Source: Streptomyces sp. SID12501 (GTDB lineage: Bacteria > Actinomycetota > Actinomycetes > Streptomycetales > Streptomycetaceae). Taken from it: DNA of 64,000 bases. Positions within the stretch are counted from its first letter, which is position 1. Every line of letters begins with the position of its first letter. This document shows, in pieces, positions 26,741-35,155 of this stretch. The position numbers and the translations under genes were made by a program. Where the stretch lies: assembly GCF_010550245.1 (NCBI RefSeq), contig NZ_JAAGLU010000005.1, positions 271,836 through 335,835 of the forward strand, written 5' to 3'. Below the pieces are notes generated by a model that worked only from the letters and a program-made list of their open reading frames with translations, did not search any database and was not told the DNA's origin.

Positions 26741-28470
26741 AGGGCGAGGTCTTTCTTCACCAGGAACTGGACGATGGTGCGATCGGCGTCGTTGACGTGG
26801 GCCAAGGCCGCCTTCCAAGCGGCCGGGCCGACCCTGTCGCGCAAGTCCTCCAGCCGCAGCCGATGATCACGCCAGCGTTCGTGGAACGTGCGGTCGTCCA
26901 TGACGGACCGCAAGCTCAGGATCTGCTCGTGCAGATGGGCGAGCCGGGGGTGGTGGCCCGGGTGGACGTGGGCGTTGGGGCAGGCCAGGCAGAGCAGAAA
27001 GTCCGCTCCGCAGCCGCCCCCGGGAGCCGGCCAGGGGCTGGACTCCTCGTCCTCGCAGTCCGCGGTCGCGGTCTCCTGGTGCTCGCGGTCCGGGTTGTCT
27101 GTGATCTGCCCGCCGAAAACAGCAGCCTGGGCCTGTTCTAGGGCCTCGATCGCGCCGGCTTCGAACACGTCGCGCGAAGCGCGCTGTACGCGCTGGTCAG
27201 GCAGGACGTAGACGCTCTCGTGGGTGCCTTGGCTGTGCTGCAGGGGACGGCCCTCCTCCGTCACCGTTGTCCGGCGGGCCCGCTGAAAGGGCGACCCGGA
27301 CAGCCCATGCCCGCGGACCCACCACTGGATCGTCGACACGGAGACGCCGAAGGACAGGGGACCCACCGGGGCGGGTCGGTCCAGGTCCAGGTGCTCCTGC
27401 TCGAGCAGATAGGAGCGAGCGGTCATCAGCAGGTCAGTCCCGGGTGCCAGACGGCTGGCCAGCGCGCGTCCGTGAGCGGTGGCCTCCAGAGCCTGGGTGA
27501 TCAGGCGCCCAGGGGAGCTGGCCCCTGAATCGGTGATGTTCTCGGTGGAGAACCACCGTCCTCGACCCAATCTGCGCTTTTCGACCTGAACCTGATAGGT
27601 CACCGACACCATCTCGCCCACCGACGGCGCCGTCGTCGGCGCCGGCATGCGGTCATAGACGGACAAGTTCCAGCCGAACCTGTCGGTCAGCAGCACGGCC
27701 AGCGCGGTGAGCTCCCCACGGGTCAGGAACAGCCGACCCCATGCCTTCTCTCCCCCCTTGCCGCCCAGCAGCCCGTGGTTCGTCACGCTGCTGTGTCCGC
27801 CAGGGTGGAGAGTGCGAGGGACATCACCGGTGCGGGCGAGGTGGTCGAGGATCTTCCCGATCCTCCACTCGCGGCTGCCCTCGGTGACGCCGCCCGCCCT
27901 CCATGCGTTCAGCAGCCGCGTGTTGTCACCGATCCGAAGCCAGGCCGACCGGAACTGGCGTTGAGCGGCCTGCACCACCTGCTCCCGCGCACTCTCCCCA
28001 TAGGACTGCTTGTTCGGTGTCGGCCCGGGGATCCGGCGGGCCAGTTCCTCCGCCACCGGCCCAGCAGCCAGTCGGGGGTCCGCCTGCAGCAGATTCCGGA
28101 CCTCTCTCAGCATCCCCTTCCCGGAGTTGGTGCTGATACGCCCATTACGCCAGCTCTGCATGATGGCGACGGTCAGAGCGTCCAGATCATCCGGTGGACT
28201 GTCCAACCCCGAGAGGAAATCGGCGAAATATCCTAGCTTTATCCAGCTGCTTCGGGCAGTGCTGTGGCTGGTCCAACCGCGAGACCGGTCTGCGAACACC
28301 TTGGCCAGTGAGCGCTGCATCGGCACGGCCACAGACAACTCGGCGAAGTCGAACTCCTTTTTGTAGCCGGCCTTGTTGGTGACCGTCACCACTAGGCCGT
28401 CCGGGGCCAGCGGGGCTTCGGCCCGGTGACCTGCCGGGGGCAGGACTGCTTCACGTCCCCGCCCTGTCAC
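26737..28470 (-). CDS. Transposition accessory protein with C-terminal zinc motif
   Basis: 577 aa from GTG 28470, overlapping the stop of the upstream recombinase (GTGA). I see no Arg-HxxR-Tyr recombinase signature. The C-terminal quarter has CGADFLLCLACPNAHVHPGH followed by HLHEQ, a Cys/His cluster likely to bind zinc, and the central part is a helical domain. It is the middle gene of the four overlapping recombination genes and has no counterpart in three-gene Tn554. A DNA-binding or complex-assembly role is inferred. Confidence 0.8.
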
Positions 28471-30035
28471 GAGGCCACCTCGCCGAGGAGGACGTCGATG
28501 TCCTGGATCCCGGACGTCTCTCGGGCGAGTCGCGCGAAGACGCCGTCCACATCCTCGACATGCTCGTTCTGACCATCGGCGCTGTCGGCCATGGCAAGGA
28601 TCGACTCCAGCTGCAGGTGAGCGACCGGCGCGAGATAGTGCCGCTTCGTCGTCTCCACGTCCGCGTGCCCAAGGATCGTCTTCACCAGCCACCACGGGTC
28701 ACCGAACAACAACGCGAAGTCCCGCCTCTCCGCCTTCGACAGCCCGTAGCGGGTCTCCACCAGCTGGTTCAGCACGATCAGCAGATAGAGCGCCGCTGAA
28801 TGCCGGGCCGAGTGCGGGGTTACGTACGGGCTCTTGCCCCGGACGTCCGCCAGCCGAAAGTCTCGGGTGATCTTCCGTTCCTTCTCGGTGAGCAGGACCC
28901 TCTCGCAACGCAGGTTCGCCGTCCTGAACACCCCGTTCCACCTCTCGGGCGGCATCGGCAGGCCCTGCTCAGTCAGCCACAGATAGGCCGGCTCCGGCCC
29001 CTCCGGTCCCTCCAGGAACAACGACTGCCTCTCCCGCCAGCCGAGCCGGCTCAGTTCCCGCTCGCCGATGGCCCCATTCCGGTCGGCCCATTCGACCTTC
29101 GGCTTCAGCCCGCCGGTCACCCGCGTGATCAGCAGCATCACCGGCAGCCGCTCATAGCGTCCCTCGGCCTGGGCTCGCTGGACGGCCCAGGCCCGCTCAG
29201 ACTGCACGTACGCCTCGACCTGGCCGACTGCATCCACCGAGGCGTAGAACACCCGGCTGTTTTTCGACCGCGTCACCGCCCCCGCGATCCGGCCGTGGCA
29301 GTAACGGCCGTGCCGTAGCCGCTGGGCAGGCAGCTCGAACGTCAGCAGCGACCCACCTTCCTGCCTTCGGAGAGCCGAAGAAAGCAGCAGTTGGACGAAG
29401 CCCGTGTTCCGTAGCTCCGTCCGCGAGTCCCACCCCGGCGCCGGGAGGCCGCCGCGGGTGTGGCCGCGCAGGCCGATGTCCGACCACAGGCCCCAGGTCC
29501 GCGGCGTCAGCCACGACACCCGCGAACTGACCGAGTCCGCCGCCCGGTCCTCCCGCCGCGACACGTCCACCGGCAGCGGACGCACCTTCCCCCACCGGAA
29601 CAGCTTGGTGAACGCCGCCGCCTCCCGGTCCCACTTCGTCCCGCTGATCCGCTCTGGGTTCTCCTGTGCCTCACACCGCCAGTCCCGGAAATCATCCAGA
29701 TCCTGCTGTGTCGCCTCCCACCACTCGACATCCCGCGAGGACAGAAAAACAAGCAACAGACGGATATCCGTCGAGTAGTTCCGTTTCGACTCACGCTGCA
29801 TACTCCGGAATTCGTTCGAACGGACGAAATCCAGAAGCCCTGCATCGACCACCCCGTCGGGCCTGACGAACACCGGGTCACCCGGCTTGAGACCGATCCG
29901 AGCCACCGCCTCCGGCAGCTCACGTACCCCCAGAACCCCCTCAGCAGGGAGAGTCCCCCACCGGCCTGGATCCGGAACCCGCACTACTTGCCACGTACTC
30001 AACTGCGGTCCTTCCTGACGCTTGAACTCACTCAA
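28467..30035 (-). CDS. Tyrosine recombinase (TnpA-like)
   Basis: 522 aa from TTG 30035. The phage-integrase catalytic set is complete: Arg223/Arg224 in LLLSSALRRQEGG, HSAR at 408-411, His457 in TILGHADVETTKRHY and nucleophile Tyr467. Residues 65-160 form a core-binding domain. The start is only 11 bp from the element end, so its promoter must lie outside the element unless translation begins internally (for instance Met79). It is the first of four overlapping genes and the likely main recombinase. Confidence 0.9.
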   Translation of the reverse strand: MSEFKRQEGPQLSTWQVVRVPDPGRWGTLPAEGVLGVRELPEAVARIGLKPGDPVFVRPDGVVDAGLLDFVRSNEFRSMQRESKRNYSTDIRLLLVFLSSRDVEWWEATQQDLDDFRDWRCEAQENPERISGTKWDREAAAFTKLFRWGKVRPLPVDVSRREDRAADSVSSRVSWLTPRTWGLWSDIGLRGHTRGGLPAPGWDSRTELRNTGFVQLLLSSALRRQEGGSLLTFELPAQRLRHGRYCHGRIAGAVTRSKNSRVFYASVDAVGQVEAYVQSERAWAVQRAQAEGRYERLPVMLLITRVTGGLKPKVEWADRNGAIGERELSRLGWRERQSLFLEGPEGPEPAYLWLTEQGLPMPPERWNGVFRTANLRCERVLLTEKERKITRDFRLADVRGKSPYVTPHSARHSAALYLLIVLNQLVETRYGLSKAERRDFALLFGDPWWLVKTILGHADVETTKRHYLAPVAHLQLESILAMADSADGQNEHVEDVDGVFARLARETSGIQDIDVLLGEVAS

Positions 30036-30046
30036 GCATCAGGGAA

Positions 30047-30052
30047 GTGGTC
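30047..30052. repeat. GTGGTC direct repeat, right flank of element
   Basis: Second copy of the hexamer also at 22250-22255. It directly follows CAGGGAA, the inverted element end, and resumes the PIG-L coding sequence (Val-Val then Thr-His-Asp). Confidence 0.85.
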
Positions 30053-30490
30053 ACGCACGATGCGTACGGCGGGCTGACCGGTCACGAGGATCACGTGCAC
30101 ACGCACCGCGTGACCATGCTCGCCGTACACGCGGCCGGACTTGAGCGGCTCTACCTGGGGGCCGGTGAGCCCTGGCAGCCGAGCGCTCTGTACCTGGCCA
30201 CGCATCCGCACTCGGCCATCCCGGTGTGGGGCGGACTCCTGGTCCCGGCGGGCAAGGCCATGCACAGCGTTCCGGACGAGCAGGTCACCGCGACCGTCGA
30301 CGTCAGGCCCTGGCTGGAGCAGAAGGTCGCCGCCGTGCTGGCCCATCGCACCGAGGTGGCACGGGGAGCCGCCCTCGGGCTGATCGCCGGGCTCTCCGGC
30401 GCCGAGCGGGAACGGCTGCTCTGCACCGAGTGGTTCATCCGCCACGACCTCGTGTCCGCGACGGCAGCGCAGACAGGGCTCACGGTCTGA
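30053..30490 (+). pseudogene. PIG-L family deacetylase, C-terminal half (interrupted)
   Basis: Continuation of the gene begun at 21920. It reads THDAYGGLTGHEDHVHTHR, where the H-x-D-H-x-x-T-H-R segment supplies the remaining zinc and substrate residues, and ends ...AQTGLTV at 30490. The frame is open from the GTG at 30047, so a 147 aa fragment could be made, but it lacks AHPDDE and should not be an active enzyme. No other damage is visible, which suggests recent insertion. Confidence 0.93.
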
Positions 30491-30621
30491 GTACCAGTAC
30501 CTCCGACAGTGCGTACGTCTGCGACCCCTCCTGACCCTCGCGCCCGCGGAACCGTTTCATCACACCCCGTGTCCTTCTTCGTGGAAGGTGGTTCCACGCC
30601 GCGGACCGCCTCTGGAGGGGG

Positions 30622-31074
30622 ATGGTCATGGGGGAGATACGCGACGGGGCACGGATAGGGGCTTGGGCTGTCGTCGGGGTTCTCGGCCTGGCGGTGTTGT
30701 ACGTGGTCGGGGCGTTCGCCTTCGGCGGTGCGATGTGGATCACCGCCCCGTTCCGCGGTGAGGTGGACAAGCGCGAGAACACCGTCGCCTCGGGCGAGTT
30801 CCGGCAGACCACGTACGAGGAGTTCTTCGATCTGTGCGAGGCCGTGCAGAACGCCGAGGGGACGATCCAGGTGCTCCAGGAGGAGCGGAAGGCCGCTTCG
30901 GAGACTCGCACGACGCAGATCGACCAGTCGATCACCGCGCTGAAGGCCACGCGGATCGAGTCGGTCAACGACTACAACTCGAAGGCCGCCCAGGAGCACC
31001 GCGCGCCCTTCCATGACAAGGATCTGCCGTACCGGCTGGATGTCGGCGCCGAGCGCACGACGTGCACCAACTGA
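30622..31074 (+). CDS. Small membrane-anchored protein, unknown
   Basis: 150 aa. One N-terminal transmembrane helix (GAWAVVGVLGLAVLYVVGAF) is followed by an external helical region with coiled-coil character (LQEERKAASETRTTQIDQS). ATG 30628 may be the true start, since GGAGGGGG lies directly before 30622. It is followed 45 bp later by a lipoprotein gene with which it is probably co-transcribed. No family recognised. Confidence 0.8.
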   Translation: MVMGEIRDGARIGAWAVVGVLGLAVLYVVGAFAFGGAMWITAPFRGEVDKRENTVASGEFRQTTYEEFFDLCEAVQNAEGTIQVLQEERKAASETRTTQIDQSITALKATRIESVNDYNSKAAQEHRAPFHDKDLPYRLDVGAERTTCTN

Positions 31075-31118
31075 TCCCAGCTCATCCCCATTTCATCCCG
31101 GGAAGAGGGCAGCACGGC

Positions 31119-31688
31119 ATGAAGAAGTTCGTACGCATGGCCCTGGCCACCGTCGTCGCGCTCGTCGCGGGCCTTGCCCTGACGTCCTGCACCGACGACA
31201 CCAGCCAGGACAAGGAGAACGCGGCCAAACAGGACAACTACGACCACCTCGTGGCGCTGCAGCCGGCGGGCCGCATGGAGTACTCGCCGACCCGTGAAGC
31301 GATCAACCAGTGGGTCAAGACGTGGGGGCAGCGGGGCAAACTCTCGTACGTCTACATCCAGAACGCCAAGGGCGAGTACGGGTACTTCATCATGAAGGGC
31401 CTGCCGGTACCGCGCTGCAAGATGCTCACTCCGACGGAGAGGGTGGAGTCCTACAGCGAGGGTGGCGTCGCGGTCCTCCCGCAGCCCGGCATGGACGGCA
31501 CGTACACGACGGGTTCCACCTGCAACGCCTACTACGGTTTCGACGCCACGACGGGCGCGTACATGGAGTTCACGGTAGGCACGAACCAGTCGTTCTTCCT
31601 GTTCGACAAGCCCATGACGTTGCCGGAGTACTCCAGCGCCAAGCAGTTGGGGCCGACCTCGGTGAAGGACGCCGCGAAGCAGCCTTGA
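31119..31688 (+). CDS. Lipoprotein, unknown
   Basis: 189 aa from ATG 31119 with GGGAAGAGGG upstream. A lipoprotein signal peptide MKKFVRMALATVVALVAG ends in lipobox LTSC, so Cys is lipidated and the protein faces outside. The mature part contains RGKLSYVYIQNAKGEYGYFI and SYSEGGVAVLPQPGMDGTYT, a pattern seen in hypothetical actinophage and actinobacterial lipoproteins. It is paired with the upstream membrane protein. Function unknown. Confidence 0.88.
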   Translation: MKKFVRMALATVVALVAGLALTSCTDDTSQDKENAAKQDNYDHLVALQPAGRMEYSPTREAINQWVKTWGQRGKLSYVYIQNAKGEYGYFIMKGLPVPRCKMLTPTERVESYSEGGVAVLPQPGMDGTYTTGSTCNAYYGFDATTGAYMEFTVGTNQSFFLFDKPMTLPEYSSAKQLGPTSVKDAAKQP

Positions 31689-31714
31689 GCGGTCGGGGGC
31701 CGGTTGGCGGATGC

Positions 31715-31740
31715 GGGAGGGCCGTGCCGACGGCCCTCCC
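31715..31740 (+). terminator. Hairpin after lipoprotein gene
   Basis: GGGAGGGCCGT (31715-31725) pairs perfectly with ACGGCCCTCCC (31730-31740) around a 4 base loop, 27 bp past the lipoprotein stop. Confidence 0.75.
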
Positions 31741-31809
31741 GGTGGCCCCTGAATCGGCCAGGGCTCATCAGGAAGCCTCCGGTCGATAGCCGAGTGCGGG
31801 ACCGGCAGA

Positions 31810-32232
31810 TCAGAAGCCCCGGTGCACCCCGTCCGCGTCGACGGCCGCCGCGAAGTCCCTGAAGTCCATGTTCGAGAGCGACAGGTTGTTCTCGATGCCC
31901 CACAGCTCGCTCGCCACGACCCGGAGGCAACGCCCGTACTCCTCACGCAGATCCACGACCAGGAGGGGGAACTCCGCCGAGGCCAGGGCTGTCGCGTCGG
32001 CCAGGATGAGGATCGGATGCCGGTAACCGGCCGGGAGCAGGATGAGCGCCTCCGCCGCGGTCACTCCGGCGAACCGGCGGTCCGACTGTGAGACGAGTTC
32101 GACGGTCGGCAGGAAACCGTCCTCGCTCGGCGAGGAGAGGGCCGACCTCAGGTTCTCCCACGCGGCGTCGCTCGAAAAGTCGGTGCGGACAACCAACGTG
32201 TCCGCGGTGATGGGCAGTTGCTGCTCAGGCAT
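31810..32232 (-). CDS. DUF6924-type protein
   Basis: 140 aa, starting MPEQQLPITADTLVVRTDFS. It contains DAAWENLRSAL, FLPTVELVSQSDRRFAGVT and an acidic C-terminal region (NMDFRDFAAAVDADGVHRGF). This fits the actinobacterial DUF6924 family, function unknown. A truncated, mutated copy of the N-terminal two thirds lies 1.4 kb away at 33381-33647. No signal peptide. Confidence 0.75.
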   Translation of the reverse strand: MPEQQLPITADTLVVRTDFSSDAAWENLRSALSSPSEDGFLPTVELVSQSDRRFAGVTAAEALILLPAGYRHPILILADATALASAEFPLLVVDLREEYGRCLRVVASELWGIENNLSLSNMDFRDFAAAVDADGVHRGF

Positions 32233-32255
32233 ACGCGCACAGTACTGCCGTCACG
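31974..32255. repeat. Duplicated segment, copy 1
   Basis: About 282 bp nearly identical to 33381-33670. The match runs from CCGCCGAGGCC to ACTGCCGTCACG, spans the first two thirds of the DUF6924 gene and stops 23 bases upstream of its start. The intact gene is here. Confidence 0.85.
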
Positions 32256-32448
32256 CACGACGTTCCGTCCCCCGCCCGGGACGCGTGGTAAAGGTCCGCC
32301 TCGCCCCCGTCCTCCGCGCGGAGTGAGAGAGGCCCTCCTCCGGGCCGCCGTCCACCACGTACGGCTCCGTCACCTGCCGCAGCCGTTCCGCGTCCAGGGC
32401 AACGACCTCGCCGTCCACGAACCGGAGCAGAAAGATGCTGTAACTCAC
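32251..32448 (-). pseudogene. Truncated hypothetical gene
   Basis: GTG 32448 opens VSYSIFLLRFVDGEVVALDA and continues to DGGPEEGLS, an ordinary-looking N-terminus of a small actinobacterial protein. After about 32330 the frame becomes Arg-rich (ARRTGARRTFTTRPG) and stops at 32251. Shifted by one base it continues as LRAEDGGEADLYHASRAG. So the gene is frameshifted and cut short by the neighbouring duplication. No function assigned. Confidence 0.55.
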
Positions 32449-32724
32449 GGCCACACTCTCTCGCATCACCATGCGCCGGAGAACCCTTGAACCGACCTGC
32501 ACGTACCCCACAGGTTTACCCGTACGTACGTCACAGGTTTACCCACAACTCCAACCAGCGCGAGATGGCACCGATCACTCGGAATGCCAGGATCTCCAGT
32601 GTCCTGAAGCGCAGGTGAGCGCCAGGCCGCTCTACCCGTCCTGGACGCTGTCGCAATCCTGACAGCCCTCTTCTCGTGCTCGAACATCGCCTGCCACGCA
32701 AATACTTGATCAAGGGGATTCAGA

Positions 32725-33138
32725 ATGCGCAAGATAATGGCCGCGTCAATATCCGCCGGCGTGATCGCCCTCGCCACCTTGGGGACAGCCAGCCCCGCCT
32801 CCGCCAGCTGGACGAACTGCGGGAACGGCGGGGACGACGACCTGGGGCACTGGCAGGTCTGCTACACGATCAACGGCGACGGCATGTACGTCGATTCGGT
32901 TGTAGGCACCGCCAAGCGATACGACGGCGGCGGCGCGAAGTCGATCCATATTGAATATGTCAAGGCCGGCGACGTGCACTGGAAGAACACCGCCCAGGTC
33001 ACCAGCAACAACTTCACGAACACTCAGTCCGTCAAGGGCAATGTGGCGAAGGAGGGCGACTACTGCGCAAAGCTCTGGGTTGCCTGGAACGGCGGCCACT
33101 ACTGGGCCGGCCAGGCCTGCGTCAACATTCACCCTTAA
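32725..33138 (+). CDS. Small secreted protein
   Basis: 137 aa with a classical signal peptide (MRKIMAASISAGVIALATLG, cleavage after ASA). The mature part is about 108 aa with three Cys (in TNCGNGG, WQVCYTI and DYCAKLW, plus QACVNIH near the end, four in total) and many Asn, Gly and Trp. The pattern suggests a disulfide-bonded extracellular beta protein. It stands alone between debris regions. No family recognised. Confidence 0.85.
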   Translation: MRKIMAASISAGVIALATLGTASPASASWTNCGNGGDDDLGHWQVCYTINGDGMYVDSVVGTAKRYDGGGAKSIHIEYVKAGDVHWKNTAQVTSNNFTNTQSVKGNVAKEGDYCAKLWVAWNGGHYWAGQACVNIHP

Positions 33139-33380
33139 ATCCTGGCCGGATCGAGCCTGGCCGAGTGTCGGCGAGATCCGGACACCACAGGAGTGGAAGA
33201 GAAACCACGGGGACGGAAGAAATTGATCCGTGAGCTGGAGGAATGTCCGTATCTCCACCTTGCAGATCAACGAAGAAGGGGCACCACCGGTCAGGCGGCC
33301 GACGGTGCCCCTACTGGCTGTCTTGGGGGCCGGTTTCGCGGGGACGCACTGCACTCCCTACGCATCACCCGCCTCCCGCC

Positions 33381-33647
33381 CCGCCGAGGCCAGGGCTGTC
33401 GCGTCGGCGAGGATGGGGATCGGGTGCCGGTAACCGGCCGGGAGCAGGGTGAGCGCCTCCGCCGCGGTCACTCCGGCGAACGGGCGAACCGGCGGTCCGA
33501 CTGTGAGACGAGTTCGACGTTCGGCAGGAAACCGTCCTCGCTCGGCGAGGAGAGGGCCGACTTCAGGTTCTCCCACGCGGCGTCGCTCGAAAAGTCGGTG
33601 CGGACAACCAACGTGGCTACGGTGATGGGCAGTTGCTGCTCAGGCAT
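33381..33647 (-). pseudogene. Truncated DUF6924 copy
   Basis: Second copy of the DUF6924 gene, starting MPEQQLPITVATLVVRTDFS at 33647. An 8 bp insertion (CGAACGGG-type repeat near 33478-33490) shifts the frame after VELVSQSDRR. The C-terminal third is missing and replaced by unrelated sequence left of 33381. Confidence 0.8.
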
Positions 33648-33670
33648 GCGCGCACAGTACTGCCGTCACG
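33381..33670. repeat. Duplicated segment, copy 2
   Basis: About 290 bp matching 31974-32255 with scattered substitutions and one 8 bp insertion. It has the same right breakpoint (TGCCGTCACG). Same orientation as copy 1, 1.4 kb apart. Confidence 0.85.
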
Positions 33671-33858
33671 TCTTCCTGACCTTGTCGTAGCGGCCCAGGA
33701 AGCGCGGCGAACCGTTCTCCACCCGGTGCAGGAAGAGGCCGTTGACCAGGTGGAACTGGTCGGTCTTCGCATCGAATTCGATGGTCTTGGCGAGTCCCTT
33801 GTAGGTGGACGTGCGGAGTCTGCGCACCATGGCGCCCCGCTCGACCTCGACGGAGCCG
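33666..33858 (-). pseudogene. C-terminal fragment, possibly a substrate-binding protein
   Basis: On the minus strand one frame reads SVEVERGAMVRRLRTSTYKG, then GLAKTIEFDAKTDQFHLVNG and LFLHRVENGSPRFLGRYDKV, ending at a TGA at 33666-33668. The pattern (YKGLxKxIxFD ... VENG ... LGRYD) resembles the C-terminus of periplasmic-type ligand-binding proteins of branched-chain amino acid transport. No N-terminal part exists upstream. Remnant only. Confidence 0.45.
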
Positions 33859-34128
33859 AGGCCACCGAGACCACGGTCTCTGAAACACCGTCAACTCCCC
33901 CTGTTAGCACCTGTGTTCCCGCGTTGGGAGCGTAGCGACTATGCCGGCGGGACACTACGAACATGGCGGAGTCCGTCGCTCCCTCTCAGACGGGACCGGC
34001 CACCCCGCCCGGCCTGTTACCCAGGATCACGCGTTAGCCTCGCCCGTAGTGCACGTACACGCACACGCATGTACACGCACGTACGTACACGACTGCTGTA
34101 CGACCCGATCCAGCGGAGGCAGACCGGC
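33859..34128. other. Intergenic with alternating CA/TG repeat
   Basis: About 270 bp without a supported gene. At about 34049-34091 there is an alternating purine-pyrimidine tract built from ACGTAC and ACGCAC units, a simple-sequence repeat with Z-DNA-like character just upstream of the next gene. Confidence 0.6.
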
Positions 34129-34449
34129 ATGGCGAAGACGACGAAGGTTCCTACGGCGCTCGTGGCCGCCACCGGGCTCGTCGGCGGGTACGCCGTAGCC
34201 CGGTGGAGCAGGAACCGGCAGCTCGGCGGGACCGTGCTGGCCGTCGCGGGGACCGTCGCCGCCCAGCGCTGGCACGAGCAGGCGGGTGTGACGGCCGCCG
34301 GGGCGCTGACCGTCGCGTACGTCGCCGCCTTCGCCGGATCGCACCCGCTGGCCAAGAAGGTGGGCGCCTGGCCCGCCGTGTTCGGGGTCGCCGGAGCCGT
34401 CGCCCTCGCCTCCTGGGCGGTCGCCGACCGCCACGAGACGCTCCGCTGA
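34129..34449 (+). CDS. Small integral membrane protein
   Basis: 106 aa from ATG 34129 (GCGGAGGCAGACCGGC upstream). Three or four hydrophobic segments: LVAATGLVGGYAVAR, GGTVLAVAGTVAAQR, GALTVAYVAAFAGSH and VFGVAGAVALASWAVA. No catalytic residues evident. Unknown function. Confidence 0.8.
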   Translation: MAKTTKVPTALVAATGLVGGYAVARWSRNRQLGGTVLAVAGTVAAQRWHEQAGVTAAGALTVAYVAAFAGSHPLAKKVGAWPAVFGVAGAVALASWAVADRHETLR

Positions 34450-34554
34450 GGTGCCGTGAGTTGCTGCGGCGCCATGAATTGCTGCGGCGTCATCGTGGCT
34501 GGTCGCGCCCACGCGGCGGAGCCGTAGATGTCACAGCCCCGCGCCCCTGAAGGC

Positions 34555-35046
34555 TTACCTCAACCCCGCCGACGCCAACCCCTCCATCGACTCCTCCTCC
34601 ACCCGGAACGCGCGTCCCACTCCCGCCATGACCAGCACCCCCGCCGCGATCACCAGCGTGAAGAAGGCCCAGCTCAGGGGCCAGACGTTGGCGAAGCCGT
34701 CGGGCGGGTCGGGATGGGTGCGCAGGGAGACGTACATGAGCACCGCCGGAGGGGCCGCGATCAGGAGCAGCGGCCAGCCCCGGCTGTCGCGGTAACCGAA
34801 GTAGGCGGCCAGGAGCAGCAGTACGACGCCCAGGGCGACGACCCCGACGCCCGTCACCGGGGTCGTCTCCTGCGTCGTGCCCGCGCTCTCCGCCCGGTTG
34901 CGCAGATCCCCGGGGACGCAGACGACGTACGACGCCGAAGCGACGGCGACGCCGAGTGCGCGCGTCAGCCAGCGCTCGGCCCAGGGACGCGTCCCCAGCG
35001 GCCCGAGCAGCTTCCCGGTGGTGCCGTTCCCCGTAATCTCGGTCAT
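34555..35046 (-). CDS. Membrane protein, unknown
   Basis: 163 aa from ATG 35046 (MTEITGNGTTGKLL). Four hydrophobic segments, including VGVVALGVVLLLLAAYFGYR, GWPLLLIAAPPAVLMYVSL and FFTLVIAAGVLVMAGVG, with a short charged C-terminus. Integral membrane protein of unknown function. Confidence 0.75.
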   Translation of the reverse strand: MTEITGNGTTGKLLGPLGTRPWAERWLTRALGVAVASASYVVCVPGDLRNRAESAGTTQETTPVTGVGVVALGVVLLLLAAYFGYRDSRGWPLLLIAAPPAVLMYVSLRTHPDPPDGFANVWPLSWAFFTLVIAAGVLVMAGVGRAFRVEEESMEGLASAGLR

Positions 35047-35155
35047 ACGTACGAGGGTCACCCGTCCGAGGGCGGTCCGACAGAGTACGCGTACTCAGGT
35101 GCGGGTACTCAACCTCGTGCCCGGCCGCGTACCCAGCCGTGTACTCAACCCCTGG

